A DNA stretch of 64,000 nt from Pseudomonadaceae bacterium (GCA_900766265.1 CAAFUS010000010.1:248001-312000); one strand, 5' to 3'. Counted from the first letter of the stretch, positions 16,849 to 26,378 are shown. Notes: a model not told the origin generated them from the sequence alone. Numbers and translations: made by a program.

Positions 16849-18174
16849 ATGAACGCGCCCAAGCTCAACGAGGACCAGCTGGTCGAACTGCTGCGCGACC
16901 GGGGCGAGCCGCTTCCCGCGCTGGACGACCCGGCATTCGCCGCGTCTTTCGACCGATTTGCCGACGCGCGGGTGGTACTGATCGGCGAAGCCAGCCATGG
17001 CAGTTCCGAGTTCTACCGCGCCCGCGCGGCCATCACCCGGCGGCTGATCGAGCGACACGGTTTTCGCATCGTCGCGGCGGAAGCCGACTGGCCGGACGCC
17101 GCGCAGATCGACCGCCACGTGCGCCAGGGCCAGCCCTCTACCTGGATCGAGGAAGCCTTCAAGCGCTTCCCCACCTGGATGTGGCGCAACCGCGAGGTGG
17201 CCGAATTCGTCGACTGGCTGCGCCGGTACAACGCCGACCGGACGGGTCCCGAGCAGGCGGAATTCCGTGGATTGGATGTCTACAGCCTGGGCTCTTCGCT
17301 GACCGAGGTGCTCGGCTATCTCGACCGCGTCGACCCGGACGCCGCATCCGTCGCCCGGCGGCGCTACGGCTGCCTGACGCCCTGGCAGCACGAGCCGGCC
17401 GAATACGGCCACAACGTCACCCTGTTCGGCGAACCCTCCTGCGAGGAAGCGGTGATCGCACAGCTGCGCGACCTGCTCGACCAGCGCCTGACTTACATGC
17501 AGGCCGACGGCGAAGGCTTCTTCCACGCCGAGCAGAACGCGCGAGTGGTCATGGCGGCCGAACAGTATTACCGGACCATGTACCGCGGCTCGACCGAATC
17601 CTGGAACCTGCGCGACCGCCACATGTTCGACACCCTCAAGGCCTTGCTCGCGCACCGTGGCGACGATGCCAAGGCTGTGGTCTGGGCCCACAACTCTCAC
17701 ATCGGTAACGCGGCGGCCACCGCCATGGGCTGGGGCGGCGAGTTCAACATCGGCGAGCTCTGCCGCACCGCCTTCGGCGACCAGGCCGTGCTGCTCGGCA
17801 TGGCTACCGACCGCGGCCGGGTCGCCGCGGCCAGCAACTGGGACGAGCCGATGCAGGTCAAGCAGGTCAGGCCCTCGCGTCCCGACAGCTGGGAACAGCT
17901 ATTTCTCAAGGCCGGCCATCCGGTCTCGCTGACCGACTGGCGCGCCGACCGCGACTCGGAGCTGCGTCGTGCACTGGCGCAGGCCCGGCTCGAACGCGCC
18001 ATCGGCGTGATCTATCGGCCGGAGACCGAGCTGCACAGCCACTACTTCCGCGCCGTGCTGGCCGATCAGTTCGACGCGCTGCTGTGGTTCGAACAGACCG
18101 ACGCGGTCACCCCGCTCGGCCCCGAGAATCCCCAGCAGGACGGCGTGCCGGATACCTACCCGTCAGGAGAATGA
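16849..18174 (+). CDS. Erythromycin esterase family protein
   Basis: A 441-residue member of the EreA/EreB-like hydrolase family. Conserved pieces include LIGEASHGSSEFY near residue 44 (the family Glu and His), AEADWPDA, WMWRNREV and AHNSHIGNA. True macrolide esterases are only one branch; most chromosomal members have no known substrate. It is followed after one base by a phosphoribosyltransferase gene; in many bacteria the two domains occur side by side or in one polypeptide, so they probably act together. AGAGGA 8 bases before the ATG supports the start. Confidence 0.88.
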   Translation: MNAPKLNEDQLVELLRDRGEPLPALDDPAFAASFDRFADARVVLIGEASHGSSEFYRARAAITRRLIERHGFRIVAAEADWPDAAQIDRHVRQGQPSTWIEEAFKRFPTWMWRNREVAEFVDWLRRYNADRTGPEQAEFRGLDVYSLGSSLTEVLGYLDRVDPDAASVARRRYGCLTPWQHEPAEYGHNVTLFGEPSCEEAVIAQLRDLLDQRLTYMQADGEGFFHAEQNARVVMAAEQYYRTMYRGSTESWNLRDRHMFDTLKALLAHRGDDAKAVVWAHNSHIGNAAATAMGWGGEFNIGELCRTAFGDQAVLLGMATDRGRVAAASNWDEPMQVKQVRPSRPDSWEQLFLKAGHPVSLTDWRADRDSELRRALAQARLERAIGVIYRPETELHSHYFRAVLADQFDALLWFEQTDAVTPLGPENPQQDGVPDTYPSGE

Positions 18175-18175
18175 G

Positions 18176-18841
18176 ATGACCTCAGCCTTGCCGCTGACCG
18201 ACCGCCGCGCCGCCGGACGCGCCCTTGCCGAACGGTTGCAATCCTATGCGGGGGGCGACCCGCTGGTGCTCGCCCTGCCCCGCGGCGGCGTGCCGGTGGC
18301 CTACGAGATCGCCGTCGCGCTGAAGGCCGAACTGGACGTCGCCCTGGTCCGCAAGATCGGCGCACCTGGCAATCCCGAACTGGCCCTTGGCGCGGTGATC
18401 GACACCGAGCCGCCGCTCTGGGTCGCCAACGAGGCGCTGATTGCACGGCTCGCCCCGCCCGACGCCTGGTTCGACGAACAACTGGACGAGCAGCTGGCCG
18501 AACTCCGTCGCCGGCGCCGCGTGTATTGCGCCGAACGCCCGGCCCCGTCACCGGAAGGCCGCACGGTGATCCTTGTGGACGACGGCATCGCCACCGGCGC
18601 GACGGTCCGCGCGGTGCTGCTCGGGCTGGCCGAATCGGCGGCGCAACGGGTCATTCTCGCCGTGCCGGTGGCGTCACGCGAGGTGGTGAAGCAGCTGAGT
18701 GGCGAGGTTGACGAAGTGGTCTGCCTGGAGACGCCCGAGCCGTTCGGGAGCGTCGGCCAGCACTACCTGGATTTCGATCAGCTGGAAGACCGCGAGGTGT
18801 GCGCCCTGCTCGCCGCGGCCCGCCAGATCACCGATGGTTGA
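18176..18841 (+). CDS. Phosphoribosyltransferase family protein
   Basis: A 221-residue type I phosphoribosyltransferase. The PRPP-binding motif VILVDDGIATGATVRA is intact, and an upstream LALPRGGVPVAYEIA loop matches the family. It begins one base after the stop of the erythromycin-esterase-like gene, with CAGGAG inside that gene's end, so translation is coupled. The substrate is unknown; the tight pairing suggests a joint, possibly stress-related, activity. A bidirectional terminator follows. Confidence 0.88.
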   Translation: MTSALPLTDRRAAGRALAERLQSYAGGDPLVLALPRGGVPVAYEIAVALKAELDVALVRKIGAPGNPELALGAVIDTEPPLWVANEALIARLAPPDAWFDEQLDEQLAELRRRRRVYCAERPAPSPEGRTVILVDDGIATGATVRAVLLGLAESAAQRVILAVPVASREVVKQLSGEVDEVVCLETPEPFGSVGQHYLDFDQLEDREVCALLAAARQITDG

Positions 18842-18859
18842 GGTCGGACGTTCGGATGG

Positions 18860-18888
18860 AAAAAAGCCCGCGCGAAGCGGGCTTTTTT
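18860..18888. terminator. Bidirectional rho-independent terminator
   Basis: Stem AGCCCGC / GCGGGCT around a GCGAA loop, with six A on the left and six T on the right. It separates the convergent phosphoribosyltransferase and 62-residue protein genes and can serve both. Confidence 0.9.
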
Positions 18889-18890
18889 CG

Positions 18891-19079
18891 TCATGCCACC
18901 GGCGCCGGTGGCGGCTGATCGGGGACCATGGGCTCACCTGGCTCGGCGGGCAGATCCGGTACGCCCGGCTCGTCAGGATCACCAGGCACGCCGCCCATCA
19001 TCTCCAGGCAGGTCGCGAGCATCGCTTCCTCGGCGGTACCGAGATCACTGGGAAAGAGCGCGGTTTGAAAGATCGTCAT
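18891..19079 (-). CDS. Small hypothetical protein with Pro-rich tail, 62 residues
   Basis: The protein begins MTIFQTALFPSDLGTAEEA and has a short helical N-terminal half; the C-terminal half is an acidic Pro/Gly-rich run made of PGDPDEPGVPD-like units. GAGGAGG lies just before the ATG at 19079, so this start is chosen over the longer open frame to 19208. No family recognised. Convergent with the phosphoribosyltransferase gene across a shared terminator. Confidence 0.6.
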   Translation of the reverse strand: MTIFQTALFPSDLGTAEEAMLATCLEMMGGVPGDPDEPGVPDLPAEPGEPMVPDQPPPAPVA

Positions 19080-19546
19080 AAGGCCCTCCTCTATTCCCGA
19101 CCGCATGCCGGGAATGATTGGTTCATACAGTAGAGGCCTCCCGGCTCCATAGATTCCCCTCCTTCGTCGGATCCCGTGACGAATCGGCGGCCCGGTCTCG
19201 GCAGCCATGGCGCCCGCAACTGGAGTGCAACGCGCCTGGACCCGGGTTCCCCCTGCTCGCCATCAGATCGACGCCAAGACCAAGGAAGGCGCTGCAAAAG
19301 TGGGCAGCCCGCCCCATCGAGGCGCAGCGTTCGCCGCACAGCGGTGCCGGACAGGCCGGCCGAAGGGCTCGCCGACACGATCCAATTCGGCGCGAGGGCC
19401 CGTTGGCCGGGGCTTTCCGAGGCGCCCGGCCTGCGCCACAGCCAAAAAACCTAAGCAACTGGTCAGCTTCTTGCAAAAGCCTGGCGACCCCGAGACAGGC
19501 ACACCAAGCCTGCGCTTCTTCGCCGTTCGCATTCGAGGTGACTGCC
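19080..19546. other. Intergenic region upstream of the NCS2 permease
   Basis: 467 bases. The left part carries the ribosome binding site and promoter of the 62-residue gene, with an inverted repeat TTCCCG...CGGGAA at 19094-19114. The right part leads into the permease and may be a long leader. Open frames here lack start signals and look like shadows. No riboswitch is recognised. Confidence 0.4.
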
Positions 19547-20929
19547 ATGCAACAACCCACCGAGTCAGAGCTGATTCACGGCCTGGACGACCGCCCCGCT
19601 CCCCTGCCGGCCCTGTTCGCCGCGTTGCAGCACATCCTTGCCAGCTTCGTCGGGATCATCACCCCGCCGCTGGTGATCGGGGCTGTACTCGGTCTCGGCG
19701 ATCACCTCCCCTACCTGATCAGCATGGCGCTGATGGTCTCCGGTGTCGGCACCTTCATCCAGGCACGCAGCCCCTGGGGCATCGGCGCCGGGATGATCTG
19801 CCTGCAGGGCACCAGCTTCGCCTTCCTCGGCGCGGTGCTATCGGCCGGCCTGCTGGTCAAGGGCCGCGGCGGCAGCCCGGAGGACATCCTGGCGATGATC
19901 TTCGGCGTGTGTTTCCTGGGAGCCTTCGTGCAGATCGTGCTGAGCCGCTTCATCGGCCAGTTGCGCAAGGTCATCACGCCGCTGGTGACCGGCATCGTCA
20001 TCACCCTGATCGGCGTCAGCCTGATCAAGGTCGGCATCACCGACATCGGTGGCGGCTTCAAGGCCGAGGATTTCGGCGCGCCGCGCAACCTCGCGCTGGG
20101 TGCCCTGGTGCTGCTGACCATCATCCTGCTCAACCGCTCGCAGCAGCCCTGGGTGCGGCTCTCGGCGATCATCATCGGACTCGCGGTGGGCAGCCTGGCG
20201 GCCTGGCTCAGCGGCAAGCTGGTCCCGCAGCCGCTGCCCGACCTGCCGCTGGTGAGCGTGCCCGTGCCCTTCCGTTTCGGTTTCGCCTTCGACTGGACGG
20301 CCTTCGTCCCGGTGGCGCTGATCTACGTCATCAGTACCATCGAGACGGTCGGCGACCTGACCGCCAACTGCATGCTCTCGCGCCAGCCAATCGAAGGCCC
20401 GAGCTATCTCAGACGCCTGCGCGGCGGCATTCTCGGCGATGGCGTCAGTTGCCTGATCGCCTCCACCTTCAGCGCCTTCCCCAACACCACCTTCGCGCAG
20501 AACAACGGCGTGATCCAGATGACCGGCGTAGCCAGCCGCCACGTCGGGCTGTACATCGGCGCACTGCTGGTCGTGCTCGGGCTGTTCCCGCTGCTCGGCG
20601 CGGTCCTGCAGCAGATTCCCAAGCCGGTGCTCGGCGGCGCGACCCTGATCATGTTCGGCAGCGTCGCCGCGGCGGGCATCCGCATTCTTTCTCAGGTAAA
20701 GCTGGACCGGCGCAACATGCTGATCATCGCCGCCTCGCTGGGCATCGGCCTGGGCATCGCGGCGCAGCCGGAGCTGCTGCATCAGATGCCGACGCTGGTA
20801 CGGAACCTCTTCGAATCGGCCATCACCTGCGGTGGCCTCACCGCCATCCTGCTCGACCTGCTTCTGCCACGGGAAAAGGCAGCGGACACCGCCGCCAGCG
20901 CCAGCCTTCAGGAACCGCAAGGGACCTGA
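19547..20929 (+). CDS. NCS2 family nucleobase (uracil/xanthine-type) permease
   Basis: A 460-residue inner-membrane transporter with about 12-14 hydrophobic segments, of the nucleobase:cation symporter-2 family. The family signature region reads VALIYVISTIETVGDLTANC, and the NNG segment is AFPNTTFAQNNGVIQMTGV. Substrate (uracil, xanthine or urate) cannot be fixed from sequence alone. ATG at 19547 follows GAGGTG at good spacing; the longer open frame to 19118 is not coding in character. It is a single-gene unit with no purine enzyme next to it. Confidence 0.9.
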   Translation: MQQPTESELIHGLDDRPAPLPALFAALQHILASFVGIITPPLVIGAVLGLGDHLPYLISMALMVSGVGTFIQARSPWGIGAGMICLQGTSFAFLGAVLSAGLLVKGRGGSPEDILAMIFGVCFLGAFVQIVLSRFIGQLRKVITPLVTGIVITLIGVSLIKVGITDIGGGFKAEDFGAPRNLALGALVLLTIILLNRSQQPWVRLSAIIIGLAVGSLAAWLSGKLVPQPLPDLPLVSVPVPFRFGFAFDWTAFVPVALIYVISTIETVGDLTANCMLSRQPIEGPSYLRRLRGGILGDGVSCLIASTFSAFPNTTFAQNNGVIQMTGVASRHVGLYIGALLVVLGLFPLLGAVLQQIPKPVLGGATLIMFGSVAAAGIRILSQVKLDRRNMLIIAASLGIGLGIAAQPELLHQMPTLVRNLFESAITCGGLTAILLDLLLPREKAADTAASASLQEPQGT

Positions 20930-21071
20930 GGGGCGCGCAGTGCTTCTATGAGGTCAAACGAGCCGGTCCGGCGCACGTGAAGGGAGGCGATGCCCCTTCT
21001 TCCCGGTGGGGCGAGGGGCTGCCTGCTGGAATCCACCCGGACCTGAGCGCCGGATCAGGCCCGGCCCAGGA

Positions 21072-21611
21072 TCACCACATCAGGTCGTCAGGCACCTTAT
21101 AGGCGGCGTAGGGATCGTCGCCATCAGGCTCTTCGGTCTGGGTGTTGAGCAGCACGATGCGGCGCGGGTCGCGTTCCTGGATCTTCAAGGCCGCATCGCG
21201 CGGAATGATCTCGTAGCCGCCGCCATGACGGACGATGGCCAGCGAGCCGGACGAAAGCTTGTCGCGCATCAGCGTGTTGACCGAGATGCGCTTGACCTTC
21301 TTTTCGTCGACGAAGTTGTAGTAATCCTCGGTCGTCAGCTTCGGCAGCCGGCTGGTTTCGATCAGTTGCTTGACCTGCGCGGCGCGGGCCTTCTGGTCGG
21401 CCTTTTCCTTCTGCTGTCGGTTGAGCTCCTGGTCGCGGGCGAGTTTTTCGGCCTGGGCCTTGAGGGCGGCTTCGCGCTGGGAGTCGTCTTTTTCAATCTG
21501 ACCCTTCTTTTCCAGCCGCTGCTGTTTCTGCTTCTGTTTGGTGGCCTGCTTGGCCTGCTTTTCGTTGACCAGTCCGGCCTTGAGCAATTGATCGCGAAGG
21601 GAAAGACTCAT
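21072..21611 (-). CDS. DUF2058 family protein (YaiL-like)
   Basis: A 179-residue protein. Residues 1-95 are a highly charged Lys/Gln/Glu-rich helical stretch typical of coiled coils or nucleic-acid contact (LRDQLLKAGLVNEKQAK start); the C-terminal domain holds YYNFVDEKKVKRI and GGGYEIIPRD. Matches the DUF2058 family, sometimes called nucleoprotein/polynucleotide-associated; the function is unknown. It follows mazG on the same strand, an order seen in other Pseudomonas. Confidence 0.9.
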   Translation of the reverse strand: MSLSLRDQLLKAGLVNEKQAKQATKQKQKQQRLEKKGQIEKDDSQREAALKAQAEKLARDQELNRQQKEKADQKARAAQVKQLIETSRLPKLTTEDYYNFVDEKKVKRISVNTLMRDKLSSGSLAIVRHGGGYEIIPRDAALKIQERDPRRIVLLNTQTEEPDGDDPYAAYKVPDDLMW

Positions 21612-21698
21612 GTTCGACTCGTTCTAATCCGAAAGGTGATCCGTAGGTGCCAAGTGTAGGGCCTGACCGGGGGACGGGAGCAACCCATCCGCCGCCCG

Positions 21699-22541
21699 TC
21701 ATTCCGCCGAACAGGCCGGTGCCGCCGATTTCTCGGCCTTCTTGGCCTCGCCCCAGAGAGTGTCCATCTGTTCGAGGGTGGTGTCCTGCAAGGACCGTCC
21801 CGCCGCTCGCAGCGCGTCCTCGATGAAGCGAAAGCGCCGTTCGAACTTGGTATTGGCGTTGCGCAACGCGGCTTCCGGCTCGACGCCCAGGTGCCGCGCG
21901 AGGTTCACCGTCACGAACAGCAGATCGCCGATCTCCTCGGCGATCTGCTGCGGGTCGTTCTCGCTCATGGCTTCGAGCACCTCGCCGAGTTCCTCGCGCA
22001 CCTTGTCCACCACCGGCAACGCCTCGGGCCAGTCGAAGCCCACCTGGGCGGCGCGTTTCTGCAGCTTGGCCGCGCGGCTGAGCGCCGGCAGCGCCGCGGG
22101 CACATCGTCCAGTAGCGACAGCTGTTGGGGCACGCTGGCCTTCTCGGCACGCTCCTCGGCTTTTATTTCTTCCCAGCGCTGCTTGATCTGCGCCTCGTCG
22201 AGGCGCGGCAGCGCGGTCGATCCGTAGAGATCACCGTCCGGGAAGACATGGGGATGGCGACGCACCAGCTTGCGGGTGATGGCATCGACCACCGTGGCGA
22301 AGTCGAAGCGCCCCTGCTCCCGGCCCAGCTGGCTGTAATAGACGACCTGGAACAGCAGGTCGCCGAGCTCGCCGGGCAGGTGATCGAAATCACCGCGCTC
22401 GATCGCATCGGCCACCTCGTAGGCCTCTTCGAGCGTATGCGGGACGATGCTGGTGTAGTCCTGCTTCAGATCCCAGGGGCAGCCGTGCTGCGGGTCTCGC
22501 AACCGAGCCATCAGGTGCAGCAGGTCGTTGAGTTGGTACAT
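21699..22541 (-). CDS. mazG: Nucleoside triphosphate pyrophosphohydrolase MazG
   Basis: A 280-residue protein with two tandem MazG domains; each shows the acidic metal-binding pattern (EEAYEVADAIE...GELGDLLFQVV in the first, REELGEVLEA...EEIGDLLFVTV in the second). It hydrolyses (d)NTPs to monophosphates and pyrophosphate, and in E. coli affects (p)ppGpp levels. It lies downstream of relA on the same strand, 146 bases away, as in P. aeruginosa. Length is near the E. coli protein (263). Confidence 0.95.
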   Translation of the reverse strand: MYQLNDLLHLMARLRDPQHGCPWDLKQDYTSIVPHTLEEAYEVADAIERGDFDHLPGELGDLLFQVVYYSQLGREQGRFDFATVVDAITRKLVRRHPHVFPDGDLYGSTALPRLDEAQIKQRWEEIKAEERAEKASVPQQLSLLDDVPAALPALSRAAKLQKRAAQVGFDWPEALPVVDKVREELGEVLEAMSENDPQQIAEEIGDLLFVTVNLARHLGVEPEAALRNANTKFERRFRFIEDALRAAGRSLQDTTLEQMDTLWGEAKKAEKSAAPACSAE

Positions 22542-22596
22542 GGGATTCCTCGAGCCGAGCGGCCATCGCCAGGCGTTCTAGTGAAGTACAAAGCGA

Positions 22597-22636
22597 CATC
22601 CACCCTACGGATGTCAGGCCGATTGTAGGGTGGATG
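22597..22636. repeat. Perfect 12-base inverted repeat between relA and mazG
   Basis: CATCCACCCTAC at 22597-22608 and GTAGGGTGGATG at 22625-22636 with a 16-base loop. A further CCATCCACC follows at 22646-22654. This resembles the GTAGGGTGGA-type elements dispersed in many proteobacterial genomes, and there is no U-run to make it a clear terminator. Confidence 0.65.
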
Positions 22637-22687
22637 GCGCTGCAACCATCCACCGTGACGCGGCCGACGACACCGCCGGCTTACGTC

Positions 22688-24931
22688 TTACGTGGCCCTT
22701 TGGCGCTTGGCTTCGATGATGTTGGGCAGCTGGGAGATGCGCGCCAGCAGGCGGCCCAGCGCATCGAGTCCGGGAATCTCGATGGTCAGCGACATTTGCG
22801 CGGTGCTGTCTTCCTTATTCGAGCGGGTATTCACCGAGAGCACGTTGATGCGCTCGTTGAGCAGCACCTGCGACACGTCGCGCAGCAGGCCGGCGCGGTC
22901 GTAGGCACGGATCATGATATTCACCGGGTAGGTCTTCTCCGGGATCGGCCCCCAGTTGACCTGGATGATCCGCTCCGGCTCGCGCCCGGCAAGCTGCAGC
23001 ACCGAGGCGCAGTCCTGGCGGTGGATGCTGACGCCACGCCCCTGGGTGATGTAGCCGACGATCGGATCGCCCGGCAGCGGCTGGCAGCAGCCGGCCATCT
23101 GCGTCAGCAGGTTGCCGACGCCCTGGATCTGGATGTCGCCACGCTTGCCCGGCTTGTGCGGCGCGCCGCGCTTGGGGATCAGCTCCAGCTGGTCGAACCC
23201 GCGCTCGGGCTCGACCAGCTGCTGGGCCAGGTTGACCAGGTGCGCCAAGCGCAGGTCGCCCGCGCCGAGGGCGGCGAACATGTCTTCTGCGGCGCGCACG
23301 TTGGCCTTCTCGGCCAGCTTGTCGTAGTCCACCGGCGGCAGATCGAGGCGACCCAGCTCGCGCTCGATCATCGCCTTGCCGGCGGCGACGTTCTGGTCGC
23401 GCGCCTGCAGCTTGAACCAGTGGACGATCTTGGCCCGGGCGCGCGAGGTGGTGATGTAGCCCAGGTTCGGGTTCAGCCAGTCGCGGCTCGGCGAGCCCTG
23501 CTTGCTGGTGATGATCTCCACCTGCTCGCCGGTCTGCAGGCTGTAGTTGAGCGGCACGATGCGGCCGTTGATCTTGGCGCCGCGGCAGTTGTGGCCGATC
23601 TCGGTGTGCACCCGATAGGCGAAGTCCAGCGGCGTCGCGCCCTTGGGCAGGTCGATGGCGTGGCCGTCGGGGGTGAAAACGTAGACGCGGTCCGGCTCGA
23701 TGTCCACGCGCAGCTGGTCGGCCAGCCCGCCGATGTCGCCCAGTTCCTCGTGCCATTCGAGCACCTGGCGCAGCCAGGAGATCTTCTCCTCGTAGTGGCT
23801 GGAGGTGGCCTTGACGTCGGTGCCCTTGTAGCGCCAGTGGGCGCAGACGCCGAGTTCGGCTTCCTCGTGCATGGCGTGGGTGCGGATCTGCACCTCGAGC
23901 ACCTTGCCGTCCGGTCCAATCACAGCGGTGTGCAGCGAGCGGTAGCCGTTCTCCTTGGGGTTGGCGATATAGTCGTCGAACTCCTTGGGGATATGCCGCC
24001 ACAGCGTGTGGACGATGCCGAGCGCCGTGTAGCAGTCGCGCATTTCCGGCACCAGCACCCGCACGGCCCGCACGTCGTAGATCTGGCTGAACTGCAGGCC
24101 CTTGCGCTGCATCTTCCGCCAGATCGAATAGATATGCTTGGCGCGCCCGTCAATGTCGGCGACGACGCCGGTGGCGGCCAGTTCGTCCTTCAATTGCTGG
24201 ACGACGTTGGCGATGTACTGCTCGCGGTCGAGCCGGCGCTCGTGCAACAACTGGGCGATCTGCTTGTACTGCTCAGGCTCCAGATAGCGGAACGACAGGT
24301 CCTCGAGCTCCCACTTGATGTGGCCGATGCCCAGGCGGTGCGCCAGCGGCGCATAGATGTCGAACACCTCACGGGCGACGCGGTGGCGCTTCTCGTCGCC
24401 GGCGCTCTTCACTGCACGGATCGCGCAGGTCCGTTCGGCGAGCTTGATCAGCGCGACGCGCACGTCGTCGACCATCGCCACGAGCATCTTGCGCAGGTTT
24501 TCCACCTGCGCCTGGGTGCCCAGCACCAGGGATTCACGCGAGTTGAGGCTGGCGCTGATGGCCGCCATGCGCAGCACGCCTTCGATCAGCTTGGCGACCA
24601 CCGGCCCGAAGCGTTCGGCGACATCGGCTAGAGGGATCTTGCCTTCCCGGACGCCGCGATAGACCACCGCGGCCACGAGCGAATCCTGATCGAGCTTGAG
24701 GTCGGCAAGGATCTCGGCGATTTCCAGCCCCGCCTGGTAGCTGGACATGCCCTCGCCCCAGAGGTTCTGCGCGGCGTTGGCCTGCTGCTCGGCCATCTTG
24801 GCGAACTCGCATGCCTGCTTCAGCGCCTCGCGGTCCAGCGCCGGATCCATGCTCAGCACATGATCGAGCCAGCCATCGAGGTTGATGCTGCCGTCGGTGT
24901 TGATAGGCTGAAGCGCCCTCACCTGTACCAT
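22688..24931 (-). CDS. relA: GTP pyrophosphokinase RelA
   Basis: A 747-residue long RelA/SpoT homologue, the same length as P. aeruginosa RelA. The N-terminal hydrolase-like domain lacks the HDxxED motif (the region reads VYRGVREGKI), so only synthetase activity is expected. The synthetase domain (about 230-370) has RAKHIYSIWRKM and YDVRAVRVLV; TGS (about 395-460), the zinc-finger-like Cys region (MAGCCQPLPGDP) and a C-terminal ACT domain follow. It makes (p)ppGpp on starved ribosomes. Neighbours rlmD upstream and mazG downstream match the Pseudomonas order. Confidence 0.96.
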   Translation of the reverse strand: MVQVRALQPINTDGSINLDGWLDHVLSMDPALDREALKQACEFAKMAEQQANAAQNLWGEGMSSYQAGLEIAEILADLKLDQDSLVAAVVYRGVREGKIPLADVAERFGPVVAKLIEGVLRMAAISASLNSRESLVLGTQAQVENLRKMLVAMVDDVRVALIKLAERTCAIRAVKSAGDEKRHRVAREVFDIYAPLAHRLGIGHIKWELEDLSFRYLEPEQYKQIAQLLHERRLDREQYIANVVQQLKDELAATGVVADIDGRAKHIYSIWRKMQRKGLQFSQIYDVRAVRVLVPEMRDCYTALGIVHTLWRHIPKEFDDYIANPKENGYRSLHTAVIGPDGKVLEVQIRTHAMHEEAELGVCAHWRYKGTDVKATSSHYEEKISWLRQVLEWHEELGDIGGLADQLRVDIEPDRVYVFTPDGHAIDLPKGATPLDFAYRVHTEIGHNCRGAKINGRIVPLNYSLQTGEQVEIITSKQGSPSRDWLNPNLGYITTSRARAKIVHWFKLQARDQNVAAGKAMIERELGRLDLPPVDYDKLAEKANVRAAEDMFAALGAGDLRLAHLVNLAQQLVEPERGFDQLELIPKRGAPHKPGKRGDIQIQGVGNLLTQMAGCCQPLPGDPIVGYITQGRGVSIHRQDCASVLQLAGREPERIIQVNWGPIPEKTYPVNIMIRAYDRAGLLRDVSQVLLNERINVLSVNTRSNKEDSTAQMSLTIEIPGLDALGRLLARISQLPNIIEAKRQRAT

Positions 24932-25019
24932 CTAGACCTTCCCCTGCGCGGATGCGCCGACTTCGCCGGCATCTGTGTGCCGGTCGGTTGAACCACAGGC
25001 CAGTGCCCGTATGAGCCAA

Positions 25020-26378
25020 CTACACGCCTGGCTTCTCGAACAGCGCCATCGCCTCGACGTGCGCCGTTTGCGGAAACATGTCCATCATCCCGGCCCGTCT
25101 GAGCCGGTAGCCCTGGCGGCTGAGTTCCGCCGCGTCACGGGCCAGGGTCGCAGGATTACACGAAACATAGACCACACGCCGCGCGCCCAGACTCGCCATT
25201 TGTTTCACCATTTCTAGCGCCCCGTCCCGAGGTGGATCGAGCACTACCGCGGGGAAGCCGCCCTGAGCCCAGGGGGCATCGGCAAGCGCCTTCGACAAGT
25301 CGGCCTGATAAAAGTGCACGCCCTCCAGCCGATTGTGCTCCGCATTGGTGCGCGCACGTTGCACCATCGCCTCGACACCTTCTACGCCTGTCACCCGAGC
25401 GCCCAGCCTGGCCAGCGGCAAGGAAAAATTGCCCAGCCCGCAGAACAGATCCAGCACCCGCTCCCCTGGCTGTGGCGCCAGCCAGTCCAGCGCCTGGGCC
25501 ACCATCGCTTCGTTGACCGCCTCGTTGACCTGGATGAAATCCCCCGGTCGCCAGTGCAGCTCCAGCCCCCAGGGCGCCAACCGGTAACCGAGCCCGCGCG
25601 TCGGGTCGTGGGGCCGAGGCTCGGCGCTGCCCTGCAACCAGAGCTGCGCACCCTGTGCGGTGCAGAAACCGGCAAGACGGTCCAGATCGCCTTCGCTCAA
25701 GGGCGCGGTGTGGCGCACCAGCACCGCCCGTTCCGTGCCGCTGAACAGCTCGACATGGCCGATCGCCTGCGGCTTGTCGAGGCCCGCGAGCGCCTGAGGC
25801 AACGCCAGCAGGATCGATTGCAAGGGCTGTACCAGCACCGGGCACTCATCGACGGCGATGATGGTCTGGCTGGAACCGGCACGAAAGCCGACATCGAGCC
25901 GACCGGCGGCGGCATCCCAGCGCACCGCGACCCGGGCGCGACGCCGGTAGCCGAAGGCCGGCCCAGTCAATGGCGCGGCCCAGTGCTCGGGCTCGAGCCC
26001 GGCGACGCGCTGCAGCTGCTCGGCCAGGGTGCGCTGCTTGAGCGCCAGCTGATCCGCTTCGCTGGCGTGCTGCAGGTTGCAGCCGCCGCACACCCGGGCG
26101 TGCCGGCAGGGCTCGGCGCGGCGTCTCGGGCTGGCGGCCAGGATGCGTTCGCCACGCGCCTCGACGATCTGGGCGCGGGCGTTGAGTACCCTTGCCTCGA
26201 CCTGTTCGCCGGGCAAGGCCCCTTCGACGAACCAGGTGCGGCCTTCGACAAAGGCGATGCCTCGCCCATCGTGGGCCAGGCGATCGATGTCCAGGCGTTG
26301 TTTCTTGCCGGTCGGCACCTGCGCCTTGCGCTCGCCGCCACTGGGCTGGAAGCGCAGGCCGCCGCTACGTTTGGCCAT
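25020..26378 (-). CDS. rlmD: 23S rRNA (uracil-1939-C5)-methyltransferase RlmD
   Basis: A 452-residue TrmA/RlmD-type enzyme. An N-terminal TRAM domain (about 20-75) is followed by the 4Fe-4S cysteines in CRHARVCGGCNLQH, the SAM motif VLDLFCGLGNFSLP and the catalytic VYVSCNPATLARD near the C-terminus. It methylates U1939 of 23S rRNA. A TTG two codons upstream (26384) keeps the frame open, but ATG at 26378 is the natural start. Located between cysM and relA, as in P. aeruginosa. Confidence 0.95.
   Translation of the reverse strand: MAKRSGGLRFQPSGGERKAQVPTGKKQRLDIDRLAHDGRGIAFVEGRTWFVEGALPGEQVEARVLNARAQIVEARGERILAASPRRRAEPCRHARVCGGCNLQHASEADQLALKQRTLAEQLQRVAGLEPEHWAAPLTGPAFGYRRRARVAVRWDAAAGRLDVGFRAGSSQTIIAVDECPVLVQPLQSILLALPQALAGLDKPQAIGHVELFSGTERAVLVRHTAPLSEGDLDRLAGFCTAQGAQLWLQGSAEPRPHDPTRGLGYRLAPWGLELHWRPGDFIQVNEAVNEAMVAQALDWLAPQPGERVLDLFCGLGNFSLPLARLGARVTGVEGVEAMVQRARTNAEHNRLEGVHFYQADLSKALADAPWAQGGFPAVVLDPPRDGALEMVKQMASLGARRVVYVSCNPATLARDAAELSRQGYRLRRAGMMDMFPQTAHVEAMALFEKPGV

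Noticed and set aside
22634..24631. Long plus-strand open frame over relA
   Set aside because: It is the mirror of relA in a high-GC gene, with His/Gln/Leu/Val/Asp-rich nonsense composition and no start signal; the same applies to other long antisense frames over gacS, rlmD and nrdA.
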